Shown: in pieces, positions 7,141-15,050 of the stretch
Layout: each line of letters starts with the position of its first letter
Numbering within the stretch: position 1 is the first letter of the stretch
NCBI GenBank assembly: GCA_003167015.1
Contig: PMUF01000522.1
Span: 1 to 17,695 of the forward strand
Direction: 5' to 3'
Source: Chitinophagaceae bacterium
GTDB taxonomy: Bacteria; Bacteroidota; Bacteroidia; Chitinophagales; Chitinophagaceae
Length of the DNA stretch: 17,695 bases
Program-made: the position numbers and the translations under genes
The notes under the pieces: generated by a model
Told to the model about the DNA's origin: nothing
Seen by the model: the letters and a program-made list of their open reading frames with translations, nothing else
Databases searched by the model: none

Positions 7141-7188
7141 CCAGTGTATTGTAGAAAAGTTTCCCCTTTCGGAGGGCGGCGGTCCGGC

Positions 7189-7222
7189 TTTTGTAACACA
7201 GGACATCCGCGCACGCAATTTG
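7189..7222 (+). promoter_or_regulatory. Weak candidate promoter of treS
   Basis: TTTTG (7189-7193) is followed after 21 bp by GCAATTTG (7215-7222). The spacing fits the Bacteroidota -33/-7 pair, but the -7 element lacks its TA. Transcription would start only a few bases before the ATG at 7236. Read-through from the kinase gene is an alternative. Confidence 0.25.
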
Positions 7223-7235
7223 TAGTCATTGGGGT

Positions 7236-10200
7236 ATGCCAACCCCCGACGTTCTCGACGACAATCTCCACTGGTACAAAGATGCGATCATATATGAATT
7301 GCATATCAAAGCCTTCTGTGACGGCGATGCGGACGGCATCGGTGACTTTCATGGACTGCTGCAGAAGCTGGATTATCTGCAGGATCTGGGGGTGACGGCG
7401 ATCTGGCTGCTCCCTTTTTACCCTTCGCCCCTGAAAGATGACGGCTACGATATTGCCGATTACTACAGTATCAATCCCTCTTATGGTGATATCGCCCTGT
7501 TCAGGCAGTTCATGAAAGAGGCGCACAGGCGCAACCTGAAAGTCATTACCGAGCTGGTGATCAACCATACCTCGGATACGCATGCCTGGTTTCAACGTGC
7601 CCGGCAGTCGCCTAAGGATTCCAAAGAAAGGGCATACTATGTATGGACGGATAATCCGGAGCAATATAAAGATGTGCGGATCATTTTCCAGGACTTCGAG
7701 CATTCCAATTGGACCTGGGATGCCGTAGCCGGTCAATACTACTGGCACCGCTTTTTTCATCATCAACCCGATCTGAATTACGACAACCCGCTGGTACAGG
7801 AAGAGGTATTCCGGATCATCGATTTTTGGTGCCGCATGGGCGTAGACGGATTCCGGCTGGATGCGGTACCTTATCTTTTTGAGCGCGAGGGCACCAACGG
7901 CGAGAACCTGCCTGAGACACACGCCTTTCTAAAGCTGCTGCGCCGTCATATCGATGAGCATTTTCCCGGTACCGTCCTGCTGGCGGAGGCCAATATGTGG
8001 CCGGAAGAATCCGCCTCCTACTTCGGGAATGGCGACGAATGTCATATGAACTATCATTTCCCGGTCATGCCCCGGATGTTCATGGCGTTGCAGATGGAAG
8101 ACCATTACCCGATCACCGATATCTTCGACCAGACGCCCGACATCCCGGCTACCTGTCAGTGGGCGATCTTCCTCCGTAATCATGACGAGCTGACCCTGGA
8201 AATGGTCACCGACGAAGAAAGAGATTATATGTACAAGGTGTATGCCCGTGACCCCAAGGCGAGGATAAACCTCGGTATCCGTCACCGGCTGGCGCCCTTG
8301 CTGGATAATAACCGCCGGAAGATCGAACTGTTGAATTCTTTACTGTTCGCATTGCCCGGCACGCCCGTGATCTATTACGGCGATGAGATAGGCATGGGCG
8401 ATAACTTTTACCTGGGCGACCGTGACGGCGTGCGCACCCCGATGCAGTGGTCACCGGACCGCAATGCCGGGTTCTCTGCTGCCAATCCGCAGAAGCTATA
8501 CCTGCCACTGATCCTCGATCCCGAATATCATTACGAGTCCGTGAATGTGGAAACGCAACACAGCAATACATCCTCCTTATTCTGGTATATGAAGCGCCTG
8601 ATCGCCGTCCGGAAGAAATTCAAGACTTTCGGCCGGGGCAATCTGCAATTCCTGGGTGTGGAAAATCCCAAGGTCCTGGCATTCACCCGGACGTATGAGG
8701 ACGAGACGCTGCTGATCGTCGTGAATCTCTCTAAATTTTCCCAGGCGGCGGAGGTGGACCTACTTGCTTTTAAAGGGTTTGTGCCGGTGGATATATTCAG
8801 CAAGAACCGCTTTCCTGTCATTCGGGAAGACGGGCAGTATTTCTTTACGCTGGCGCCACATTCCTACCAATGGTTCGTGCTGGAAAAGGCCCATCCGGAA
8901 ATGGATGAGGAAAAGCCGCTGCCCCTGATGCTGATCAGGCAATGGGAGGGACTGATGGAAGGAGCTGCCCGCAAGCAACTCGAAAATAGTGTATTGCCGC
9001 GTTACCTCGTCAGAGCGAAATGGTTCATTCCCAAGGAAAGGAACAGTTATCAGATCGCTATTTCCGATTTTATCAAGGCTCCTTTCAGCGATCCGGCTGC
9101 ACACCCGGTATTCTGGATGTTGCTGGAGATAACGGGTGACGATGGGATGCCGGGGCTCTACCAACTGCCTGTTTGCCTGGTAAAGGAAGAGGCGGCGAAG
9201 AAACTGGCTGACACCTACCCTGAAGCGTTGATTGCTACTATCCGGATGGAAGAAGGTGAGGGAACGCTGGTTGATGCGTTTTATACTCCCGACTGGCAGA
9301 CGGCATTGCTGGAAAGGCTAGCCACACACAAACCCAGCCACTCCGCCACTGCCCATGTTGAATTCGATGGCAATGGCCGGGTAAAAAAATACCTGCAGGA
9401 GACGGCTGCCGTGGCGCCCAGGATACACACGTCCGACTTTTATAATACCTCCATTGCTTTTGACGGCAATCTCTTTTTGAAATTTTATCGCAAGATCGAG
9501 CGTTCGGTCAACCCCGATCTGGAGATGACCCGCTATCTGTCTAAGGAAGCGGGCTTTGCCTTTCTGCCTGCTTTTGTGGGCTCGATCGAGTGGAAGGACA
9601 AGACAGGTTGTATCGTGCTGGGGATGCTGCAGGAAATGGTAGAAAACCACGGCGACGGTTATGGGTATTTTCTCGAACGGGTCAATAACTACGTCGAAAG
9701 GATACTGGCCGGGGAAAAGAAAGAGCCGGTGTCCGCTGCGCAGCTGGCAGCGCAGGCGCCAGTGCAGATGGAAAGGCTTGGCACGCTGGCCATGCCGATG
9801 GCCTTTGAAGAGTTGTCGGAAGGGATGCAATTGCTGTTAGGCACGCACACTGCCGATCAGGCCAGGCTGATCGGCCTCCGGACGGCGGAGATGCACCTGG
9901 CCCTGGCCTGCGGTACAGGCAAGGATTTCAAACCGGAGCCTTTTTCCTTATATTATCAGCGTTCGCTGTTCTCTTCCATGCAGTCGCTGGTGCGGGAGAC
10001 CTATGAGAACCTGGGCCGCAACCGGGCAACGCTGCCTGCCGAACTCAAGGAAAGGATGGACAGGATGCGAGCCTACCGGCCTGAGCTGCTGGCCACGCTG
10101 AAGAAGATCTATTTGAAAAAACTTGACACTGTCAAGATCCGCATTCATGGCAATTATCATTTGGGGCAGATCCTGCTGACGGGTAAGGATATTGCGATCA

Positions 10201-10661
10201 ATGATTTCAGTGGTGATCCGGCGCTCAGCTTCAGCGAACGTCGTCTCCGGCGCTCTCCCTTTGTCGATCTTGCGGGCATGATCGACTCGTTTCATGAGGT
10301 AGCGTTCGAAGGGTTCATGCATAATCAGCAGCTCAACGAGGAGGAGGGCAAGAAACTGCTGCCCATGGCCGGTCTCTGGGCCCATTATGTCAGCGGATTT
10401 TTTATCCGGGCTTATAAGGAAAGAGTGAAAGGTTCATCCCTGGTCCCTGCGCAAGAGCAGGACTTTGAAATGATGCTGCAGTATTTTCTTGTGCAGAAGG
10501 CCATCTATTCCTTCAATGGATATCTGAAGAAAGACCCGCAACGGCTGATCATCCCGCAGACCATCCTGCGATCCGTCCTGCGGACGCAGCCCGATGCTGT
10601 GACCGAAGTCCCTGCTGCCGGAGGAACGCCATCCGCGGTAGCGCCTTCCATGGTATCTTAG
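7236..10661 (+). CDS. treS: Trehalose synthase (maltose alpha-glucosyltransferase) fused to maltokinase
   Basis: This is a cytoplasmic bifunctional enzyme of 1141 residues. The N-terminal half (about 10-555) is a GH13 TreS that interconverts maltose and trehalose. It has the nucleophile D209 (GFRLDAVP), acid/base E251 (LLAEANMWP) and D317 (LRNHDELTLEM), and the TreS-type stretch GDRDGVRTPMQWSPDRNAGF. The C-terminal half (about 560-1110) is a maltokinase (Pep2/Mak type) that makes maltose 1-phosphate from maltose and ATP. Its kinase motifs are HGNYHLGQ (971-978), NDFSGDP (989-995) and SERRLRRSPFVDLAGM. Other members that I recall have HGD, with Asp as the predicted catalytic base, and DFEGEP, so N973 and S992/D994 are departures. 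TreS-Mak usually feeds the GlgE alpha-glucan pathway, but neither glgE nor glgB is visible here. The 3' end overlaps the convergent GNAT gene by 4 bp. Confidence 0.96.
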   Translation: MPTPDVLDDNLHWYKDAIIYELHIKAFCDGDADGIGDFHGLLQKLDYLQDLGVTAIWLLPFYPSPLKDDGYDIADYYSINPSYGDIALFRQFMKEAHRRNLKVITELVINHTSDTHAWFQRARQSPKDSKERAYYVWTDNPEQYKDVRIIFQDFEHSNWTWDAVAGQYYWHRFFHHQPDLNYDNPLVQEEVFRIIDFWCRMGVDGFRLDAVPYLFEREGTNGENLPETHAFLKLLRRHIDEHFPGTVLLAEANMWPEESASYFGNGDECHMNYHFPVMPRMFMALQMEDHYPITDIFDQTPDIPATCQWAIFLRNHDELTLEMVTDEERDYMYKVYARDPKARINLGIRHRLAPLLDNNRRKIELLNSLLFALPGTPVIYYGDEIGMGDNFYLGDRDGVRTPMQWSPDRNAGFSAANPQKLYLPLILDPEYHYESVNVETQHSNTSSLFWYMKRLIAVRKKFKTFGRGNLQFLGVENPKVLAFTRTYEDETLLIVVNLSKFSQAAEVDLLAFKGFVPVDIFSKNRFPVIREDGQYFFTLAPHSYQWFVLEKAHPEMDEEKPLPLMLIRQWEGLMEGAARKQLENSVLPRYLVRAKWFIPKERNSYQIAISDFIKAPFSDPAAHPVFWMLLEITGDDGMPGLYQLPVCLVKEEAAKKLADTYPEALIATIRMEEGEGTLVDAFYTPDWQTALLERLATHKPSHSATAHVEFDGNGRVKKYLQETAAVAPRIHTSDFYNTSIAFDGNLFLKFYRKIERSVNPDLEMTRYLSKEAGFAFLPAFVGSIEWKDKTGCIVLGMLQEMVENHGDGYGYFLERVNNYVERILAGEKKEPVSAAQLAAQAPVQMERLGTLAMPMAFEELSEGMQLLLGTHTADQARLIGLRTAEMHLALACGTGKDFKPEPFSLYYQRSLFSSMQSLVRETYENLGRNRATLPAELKERMDRMRAYRPELLATLKKIYLKKLDTVKIRIHGNYHLGQILLTGKDIAINDFSGDPALSFSERRLRRSPFVDLAGMIDSFHEVAFEGFMHNQQLNEEEGKKLLPMAGLWAHYVSGFFIRAYKERVKGSSLVPAQEQDFEMMLQYFLVQKAIYSFNGYLKKDPQRLIIPQTILRSVLRTQPDAVTEVPAAGGTPSAVAPSMVS

Positions 10662-11209
10662 GTCCAGTCCCACAGTATCACATTCCATTCGTCTATTTCG
10701 TCTTTATGGGTATCGGCGATGGTGAATCCGATACTGAGATGCGCCCGAAGCGAGCGCGGATTGCTGGTGGATACTTCCGTTACCAGCATTTCATATTGCG
10801 GATAGAACTGCTGCCGGTGGAATTCATACAACAGCCTGAAGACTCCCTTACCCCGATAGTCCGGGTCAACGCATATCTGCCCCATGAAATAGACTTGATG
10901 ATCAAGCAGGGGCCTGCCTTTGTACCGGATAGCGCTGAATTGCCGGATGGCATTTTCGATAGGCGGGTAAACGGCGGCGCATTCCCTGGTCAGGACGATG
11001 GCATATCCTGCCAGCCGGGCTCCATCTTTGACGATGACCGAGGGACTGATGGCATGCAGGGTGCCCAGGATCTCCGGCGTATAGGGCCAGGTGACATAGC
11101 CTTCTTTTATTTTTTCTTCAGGGGTGATCGTAGTGGCCAGATTATCCTGCGACAGGCGGGTGATCTGGTGCAATTCTTCCGGGGTCGTTACAAATTTTGG
11201 CGTTAGCAT
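10658..11209 (-). CDS. GNAT-family N-acetyltransferase
   Basis: This is a cytoplasmic acetyltransferase of 183 residues with one GNAT domain. Motif A is clear at about 108-130 (FMGQICVDPDYRGKGVFRLL). Its RGKGVF loop (119-124) fits the acetyl-CoA pyrophosphate site R/Q-x-x-G-x-G/A. A motif B-like segment follows (TSNPRSLRAHLSIGF, about 148-162). The substrate cannot be predicted. Its start lies 9 bp after the stop of the metallo-hydrolase gene, so the two form an operon on the minus strand. Its last four bases overlap the end of treS. Confidence 0.9.
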   Translation of the reverse strand: MLTPKFVTTPEELHQITRLSQDNLATTITPEEKIKEGYVTWPYTPEILGTLHAISPSVIVKDGARLAGYAIVLTRECAAVYPPIENAIRQFSAIRYKGRPLLDHQVYFMGQICVDPDYRGKGVFRLLYEFHRQQFYPQYEMLVTEVSTSNPRSLRAHLSIGFTIADTHKDEIDEWNVILWDWT

Positions 11210-11218
11210 ACAGGCAGA

Positions 11219-12085
11219 TTAGAAGAGCGATCCCTGAACGGGGATGGGGTGCATTTTTATTTTTTCAATGAGGGATTTTCTTTTTGTCACGGTGTCTTCT
11301 CCGGCCTTTCCCGTGTAATGGCCGTCGATGGCATAGAGTTGCGTCTCCTGGTCACGGGAGGCGATCACGATCGTAGTGCCTTCGGCCTGCTGCGCAAAAA
11401 GTTGCTGCACGAGTTCCGGCCGGTTGTTATCCCGGGAGAGATGTGAGGGGAAGAGATGGCTCATATAGGCAGGCCGGTACCGGACGAATAGTTCCAGTGC
11501 CTGCCGGTTAGACAAATGTCCCTGGCCACCGCGGATCCGGTTCTTTAGAAAATGAGGGTAGCGGCCTTCTTCCAGCATCTGCTCGTCATAGTTGGTTTCC
11601 AGGAAAGCCGCATGACATTGCCGGAAATGGTGGATTAGCTGTTCGCAGACTTTACCCAGGTCTGTAAAAATGCCAATCCTGACGGTAGGGGAGGAGACGA
11701 CAAAGCTATAGGGGTCCGAAGCGTCGTGCGATTTGGGAAAAGCGGTGACAGTCAGCGCTCCGGCCGTTATCGGCTCATGACCGCGAAAAGACTGCACCAA
11801 GTGAGGGTCGAGCGATAGCCTGGTGTTCTGTTGGGTGGCCGGGGTGATATAGACCGGCAACTGGTACCGTTTAGATAATACTTCAAGGCCGCGAATATGA
11901 TCGTCGTGTTCATGAGAAATGAAAATGCCTTTGACTGCCGACAGAGAGAGTCCCAGCCGGCGCATCCGTCTTTCCGTTTCCCGGCAGGGAATTCCGGCGT
12001 CGATCAATACCGCCTCTTTGTCATTACCGACATAATAACAATTACCGTTGCTTCCGGAGTTAAGAGATGCGATATAGAGTGTCAT
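11219..12085 (-). CDS. MBL-fold metallo-hydrolase (YycJ/WalJ-like)
   Basis: This is a cytoplasmic metallo-beta-lactamase-fold hydrolase of 288 residues. The N-terminus SLNSGSNGNCYYVG and the first strand LIDAGIPCRETERRM are typical of the YycJ/WalJ group, which is thought to act on nucleic acids. Zinc ligands are H58, H60, D62 and H63 in HEHDDH, with H120, D142 (IFTDLG) and H215 (FPSHLSRDNN) as the later ligands. This exact form is widespread in Bacteroidota. It heads a two-gene operon with the GNAT gene. A minus-strand -7-like TTATTTTG (12094-12101, seven of eight) lies close to the start and would give a very short leader. In vivo role is unresolved; nuclease activity is inferred from family. 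Confidence 0.92.
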   Translation of the reverse strand: MTLYIASLNSGSNGNCYYVGNDKEAVLIDAGIPCRETERRMRRLGLSLSAVKGIFISHEHDDHIRGLEVLSKRYQLPVYITPATQQNTRLSLDPHLVQSFRGHEPITAGALTVTAFPKSHDASDPYSFVVSSPTVRIGIFTDLGKVCEQLIHHFRQCHAAFLETNYDEQMLEEGRYPHFLKNRIRGGQGHLSNRQALELFVRYRPAYMSHLFPSHLSRDNNRPELVQQLFAQQAEGTTIVIASRDQETQLYAIDGHYTGKAGEDTVTKRKSLIEKIKMHPIPVQGSLF

Positions 12086-12125
12086 GCTTATTGCAAAATA
12101 ACCTTAAATCGGTCATATATTAGAT

Positions 12126-12133
12126 TATTTTTG
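12126..12133 (+). promoter_or_regulatory. Bacteroidota -7 promoter element of the second cupin
   Basis: TATTTTTG matches TAnnTTTG exactly and lies 23 bp before the ATG at 12157. No TTG is present at the usual -33 distance. ACCTTAA occurs on both sides of it (12101-12107 and 12140-12146). Confidence 0.6.
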
Positions 12134-12156
12134 CACCGACCTTAACCAACAATTGT

Positions 12157-12495
12157 ATGCCAGATCCCATTTCCCGTCAACACCTGTTAACCGCAGACTT
12201 AGGCAGCCGCACTTTAACGAGCGTCCAGGTGCACGAGATACGTTTTTCTCCAGGGCAGAAGGCCGCCCTGCATTCGCATCCCTGTCCTGTTGTGGGGTAT
12301 ATTCTCGAAGGTTCTGCATTGCTGCAGGTGGACGGCGAGGCGCCGCAGGTACTCCATACGGGGCAGGCCTTTCACGAACCGGCCATGGCACGTATCCTGC
12401 ATTTCGATAATCATTCAGACAAGCACCCTCTGTTGTTTGTGGCCTTCTACCTGCTGAATGGGCGGCAGAGCCTGATCGAGTTTATCTATGAATAG
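12157..12495 (+). CDS. Cupin-domain protein with His ligands
   Basis: This is a small single-domain cupin of 112 residues, cytoplasmic, with no signal peptide. Motif 1 is GQKAALHSHPCPVVGYILEG and carries H39 and H41; the usual Glu three or four residues later is replaced by V45/V46. Motif 2 is GQAFHEPAMARILHFDN, with H82 in the third ligand position. The protein probably binds a metal through three His residues. Its substrate is unknown; relatives are annotated only as cupins. It is monocistronic, divergent from the MBL-fold gene and convergent with the membrane protein gene. It differs clearly from the ligand-poor cupin at 6036. Confidence 0.88.
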   Translation: MPDPISRQHLLTADLGSRTLTSVQVHEIRFSPGQKAALHSHPCPVVGYILEGSALLQVDGEAPQVLHTGQAFHEPAMARILHFDNHSDKHPLLFVAFYLLNGRQSLIEFIYE

Positions 12496-12516
12496 ACGGT
12501 GCGGGCGCGGCGGCAG

Positions 12517-13383
12517 TTAAATACCGCCCCTTCGGCTGATGGTTTCCGGCATAGCCACCGACATACAGGGGCGCCTGACAGGTGTTTTGGGCGCCCTTTC
12601 TTTGACTTCCACCGGATCGGGTATACGCATCGTCAGCCTGCTCTGGCCGAAGGGGTCCGGGGCATCGTGGGGGAAGATGACCGATATTCTTTGCGGCTTT
12701 TCCTGTGGCGACTGGCGGGGGATGCGAGGCGGCGCCTGTTGCGCCGGGGGAGGAATGGGCCGGGAGACCTGTTGAGGGATGTGAGGCGGCGCCTGTTGCG
12801 GCATCTGTTGTGGTGTCTCTTGCAGGGCGTTTTGCCGCGTCATGGCTTCGACGGCAGGCATTTCCGCCTTTTTCACCAGCAGCCGCCAGCCGATGATACA
12901 AAAGACAAGCATGATCATGCTGCCCTGCAAATGCACTCTTTCATCCGATGGGTAGGGGAGGACGAGATCTGCCCGGATACCGAATGAGTCGATCCCATTA
13001 CGCACCTGTTTGGGCAAATAGTCGCTGAGCTCATAAAACAGTCCGCCTGCAGTCAGGATACAGACCAGCAAGAACAGCCAGCGGCCAAGCAGGCCCCACA
13101 ATTTTTTCTGCATTTCCCTTTTCATTGCGGCATCCCGGTGCGCCCGCCGCGGCAGGTATACAAGGGAGTAAAAGAAGATAAAAATCAGGCCTACCGGGAT
13201 CCAATCGATGGGCACCGGCGCCCGGACGGGAATATCCAGGAAGACGAACATCGGCTGGACCCCTCCGAGGTCACTCAGCCAGGGTATAAGGCGAACGATA
13301 CAGCATTGCTCCAACCCGATGGAGATCAGCAGTAGTGTGGCCACAAGAAGAAATGATCCTCTACGGCCGGCAGGGGCATACAT
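12517..13383 (-). CDS. Membrane protein with Pro/Gln-rich C-terminal tail, function unknown
   Basis: I do not recognise this 288-residue protein. Four hydrophobic helices can be seen at about 10-30 (FLLVATLLLISIGL), 60-78 (WIPVGLIFIFFYSLVYL), 97-118 (RWLFLLVCILTAGGLFY) and 152-170 (SMIMLVFCIIGWRLLV). A basic stretch follows helix 2 (PRRAHRDAAMKREMQKK). The C-terminal 110 residues are rich in Pro, Gln and Arg and probably disordered. They contain QQAPPHIPQQ and QQAPPRIPRQ exactly 19 residues apart, the product of a recent duplication. The membrane pattern in one frame supports a real gene; the overlapping plus-strand frames show none. It faces the second cupin tail to tail and is divergent from the GT-C-like gene. 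Confidence 0.72.
   Translation of the reverse strand: MYAPAGRRGSFLLVATLLLISIGLEQCCIVRLIPWLSDLGGVQPMFVFLDIPVRAPVPIDWIPVGLIFIFFYSLVYLPRRAHRDAAMKREMQKKLWGLLGRWLFLLVCILTAGGLFYELSDYLPKQVRNGIDSFGIRADLVLPYPSDERVHLQGSMIMLVFCIIGWRLLVKKAEMPAVEAMTRQNALQETPQQMPQQAPPHIPQQVSRPIPPPAQQAPPRIPRQSPQEKPQRISVIFPHDAPDPFGQSRLTMRIPDPVEVKERAPKTPVRRPCMSVAMPETISRRGGI
12721..12800. repeat. 23-bp direct repeat with 57-bp period
   Basis: The 23-bp segments at 12721-12743 and 12778-12800 differ at one base and share the core GAGGCGGCGCCTGTTGCG. The 57-bp offset equals 19 codons, so the reading frame is kept and the Pro/Gln-rich tail has gained a repeat. Confidence 0.85.
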
Positions 13384-13464
13384 AATAGTATTTTTTACAA
13401 GTGAATGATCAGATACGACCGGGTAAAAAGGTATTCATGGGAGCTTGGGGAATAGACCGGATAA

Positions 13465-13515
13465 TAACGGATCCCGTGCGCGGAGCAGTATAGCGGAATT
13501 GCCAATAATCCGTTA
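13465..13515. repeat. 8-bp inverted repeat ending at the GT-C start codon
   Basis: TAACGGAT (13465-13472) and ATCCGTTA (13508-13515) are perfect inverted arms 35 bp apart; the right arm ends two bases before the ATG at 13518. In RNA it would hide the initiation region; in DNA it could be an operator. Confidence 0.4.
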
Positions 13516-13517
13516 AA

Positions 13518-15050
13518 ATGAATTACCTTCAGCCCACCGATTCCATGACAAGAATGACCCGGCGATATTTGTCCGTCCTTCTGCCCTTAATGACGCTCAC
13601 CTGGATCGTCTTCAAATATTACTATCCTTTTGCCGATTTTTTCATCGATTCTTATACCTATATCGGAGCTGCAGCCGATCGTTATTCGATCAGCTTTCGA
13701 CCTATCGGGTATTCCATTTTTCTCCGGCTCATACATTCGCTGTCGGTGTCGGATACTTTTTTGGTCACCGTGCAGTATGTTCTTGTCCAGGGCGCCTGTC
13801 TTTGCCTATTCTTTTTTTTGGTCCGGCACTGTTATCTCGCTGGCTGGGCCCGGCTGGTGCTGGCGATTTTTTTGGTGGCCGATCCCCTCGTGTATTATAC
13901 CAGCAATATCGTATCGAGCGACGCCGTATTCCTGGCACTAAGCCTGTTCTGGCTGACCCTCCTGCTGCAGTTGCTGCGGCGCCCTACCTGGGGAGCGCTC
14001 ATCCTGCAATGGATTTTGCTGGGCCTGATCTTCTATACGCGGTACGTCGCCCTGTTCTATCCCGCCGTGGCGGCCCTTACATTTTTCGTGGTCAGGCGGG
14101 ATCTGTGGTACAAACTGACCGCCATTGCCGGCAGCATTGCCGTCGTAATGGCCGGCGCCTTGTATACCCAGCGGCTTACCCATGAACAGACCGGGACCCC
14201 TATTTTCTCCGCCTTCAGCGGCTGGGAACTGGCCAACAATGCCATCCAGATCTATCCCTGGCTGCCGGCGGACACGACTGATCTGCCGTCGCCGGAGAGT
14301 CATCAACTGGCCCGCTACGTCAGCACCTGGTTTGATCAGCAAGGCGCTGCCATTAAAAAGGCGGCCCCGGTTGCGACGACCTTCTATATGTGGTCGCCGG
14401 GTTCTCCGCTGCATCAATATTTCGATGCTTACCGGTTGCGGCGTTCGCCCCTCCGGCAGCGGCCCGATACGGCCGAACTGGCCTATTTCACAGCCTGGAA
14501 CCGGGTGGCGCCTATCTTTACCCGGTATGGACATTTCCTTATCGCGCGGCACCCGGTGGCATTCAGCCGCTATTACCTGTGGCCCAGCGCCAAAGTTTTT
14601 TTTCTTTCCCCGCTGGATGTGCTGGCCGTTTATAATGAAGGAAAAAAAGAAGTGGATACCGTCGCCCAAAACTGGTTCCATTATCGCAACAATAAGCCCC
14701 AGGTCAGATCGGCTGCCATCCAGGGCAAACTACTGGCGCCTTTTCCATGGTTTTTCCTGGGACTGAACGTTGCCTTTCTGGTAACGGGTATAATGCTGTT
14801 GGTGCGACGCCGGCCAATCAGGGGGCAGGAAAGCGACCGGTCGGGCCGTTATCCTTTCTTCATCACCTGTCTGCAGCTGGTGACGGGTTATTTGCTGGCC
14901 AATGCCGGTTTTAACATTTTTGCCGCGCCCAGCGTATTTCGTTACCAGGCCCTGCCGCTGATCCTGTTATTTGCATTTTCTGTTGGCGGAATCGACACTT
15001 TTTTCGTATCTTTCTGTCCCACTAACGACAAAAAAAATCAAGTGCCATGA
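13518..15050 (+). CDS. Polytopic GT-C-fold glycosyltransferase-like membrane protein
   Basis: This is an integral membrane protein of 510 residues with about ten hydrophobic helices: one at 18-37, six between 80 and 216, then three between 410 and 495. A long soluble segment lies at about 220-405. The first outer loop carries D44-S45 in FFIDSYTYIG, followed by FRPIGYSIFLRL, a pattern typical of GT-C glycosyltransferases that use lipid-linked sugars (PMT/ArnT-like), where this acidic residue is catalytic. Donor and acceptor are unknown, and the family call rests on topology and this motif only. The ATG at 13518 is chosen; ATG 13545 and 13554 are alternatives. Its TGA overlaps the ATG of the inositol oxygenase gene as ATGA, suggesting coupling, although a promoter-like sequence for the next gene lies within its 3' end. 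Confidence 0.8.
   Translation: MNYLQPTDSMTRMTRRYLSVLLPLMTLTWIVFKYYYPFADFFIDSYTYIGAAADRYSISFRPIGYSIFLRLIHSLSVSDTFLVTVQYVLVQGACLCLFFFLVRHCYLAGWARLVLAIFLVADPLVYYTSNIVSSDAVFLALSLFWLTLLLQLLRRPTWGALILQWILLGLIFYTRYVALFYPAVAALTFFVVRRDLWYKLTAIAGSIAVVMAGALYTQRLTHEQTGTPIFSAFSGWELANNAIQIYPWLPADTTDLPSPESHQLARYVSTWFDQQGAAIKKAAPVATTFYMWSPGSPLHQYFDAYRLRRSPLRQRPDTAELAYFTAWNRVAPIFTRYGHFLIARHPVAFSRYYLWPSAKVFFLSPLDVLAVYNEGKKEVDTVAQNWFHYRNNKPQVRSAAIQGKLLAPFPWFFLGLNVAFLVTGIMLLVRRRPIRGQESDRSGRYPFFITCLQLVTGYLLANAGFNIFAAPSVFRYQALPLILLFAFSVGGIDTFFVSFCPTNDKKNQVP
14983..15014 (+). promoter_or_regulatory. Candidate promoter for inositol oxygenase inside the GT-C gene
   Basis: TTG (14983-14985), 21 bp, then TATCTTTC (15007-15014), seven of eight matches to TAnnTTTG with correct -33/-7 spacing. 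It lies 33 bp before the MIOX ATG, inside the last codons of the GT-C gene. Confidence 0.45.

Noticed and set aside
7144..7395. Small plus-strand open frame of 83 codons between the kinase and treS
   Set aside because: Most of it overlaps treS in another frame, and its content is Cys/Arg/Ser-rich without a domain.
7005..7922. Long minus-strand open frame (305 codons) opposite the kinase and treS genes
   Set aside because: It lies antisense to two genes with clear catalytic motifs, crosses their junction, and shows no domain or membrane pattern. It is a by-product of GC-rich codon usage.
12101..12146. ACCTTAA present twice around the promoter of the second cupin
   Set aside because: The copies are 7 bp long and 39 bp apart, which fits no known operator geometry well; chance is likely.
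12509..12528. GGCGG/CCGCC stem after the second cupin as a terminator
   Set aside because: The stem is only 5 bp with a 10-nt loop and no T-tract, and it extends into the convergent gene.
12499..12987. Plus-strand open frame of 162 codons after the second cupin
   Set aside because: Arg/His-rich translation with no family features. The minus-strand frame has four clear membrane helices, so I kept that one.
13938..14681. Minus-strand open frame of 247 codons opposite the GT-C gene
   Set aside because: The plus-strand frame has the multi-helix membrane pattern and DSYTYIG motif. The antisense frame has neither.
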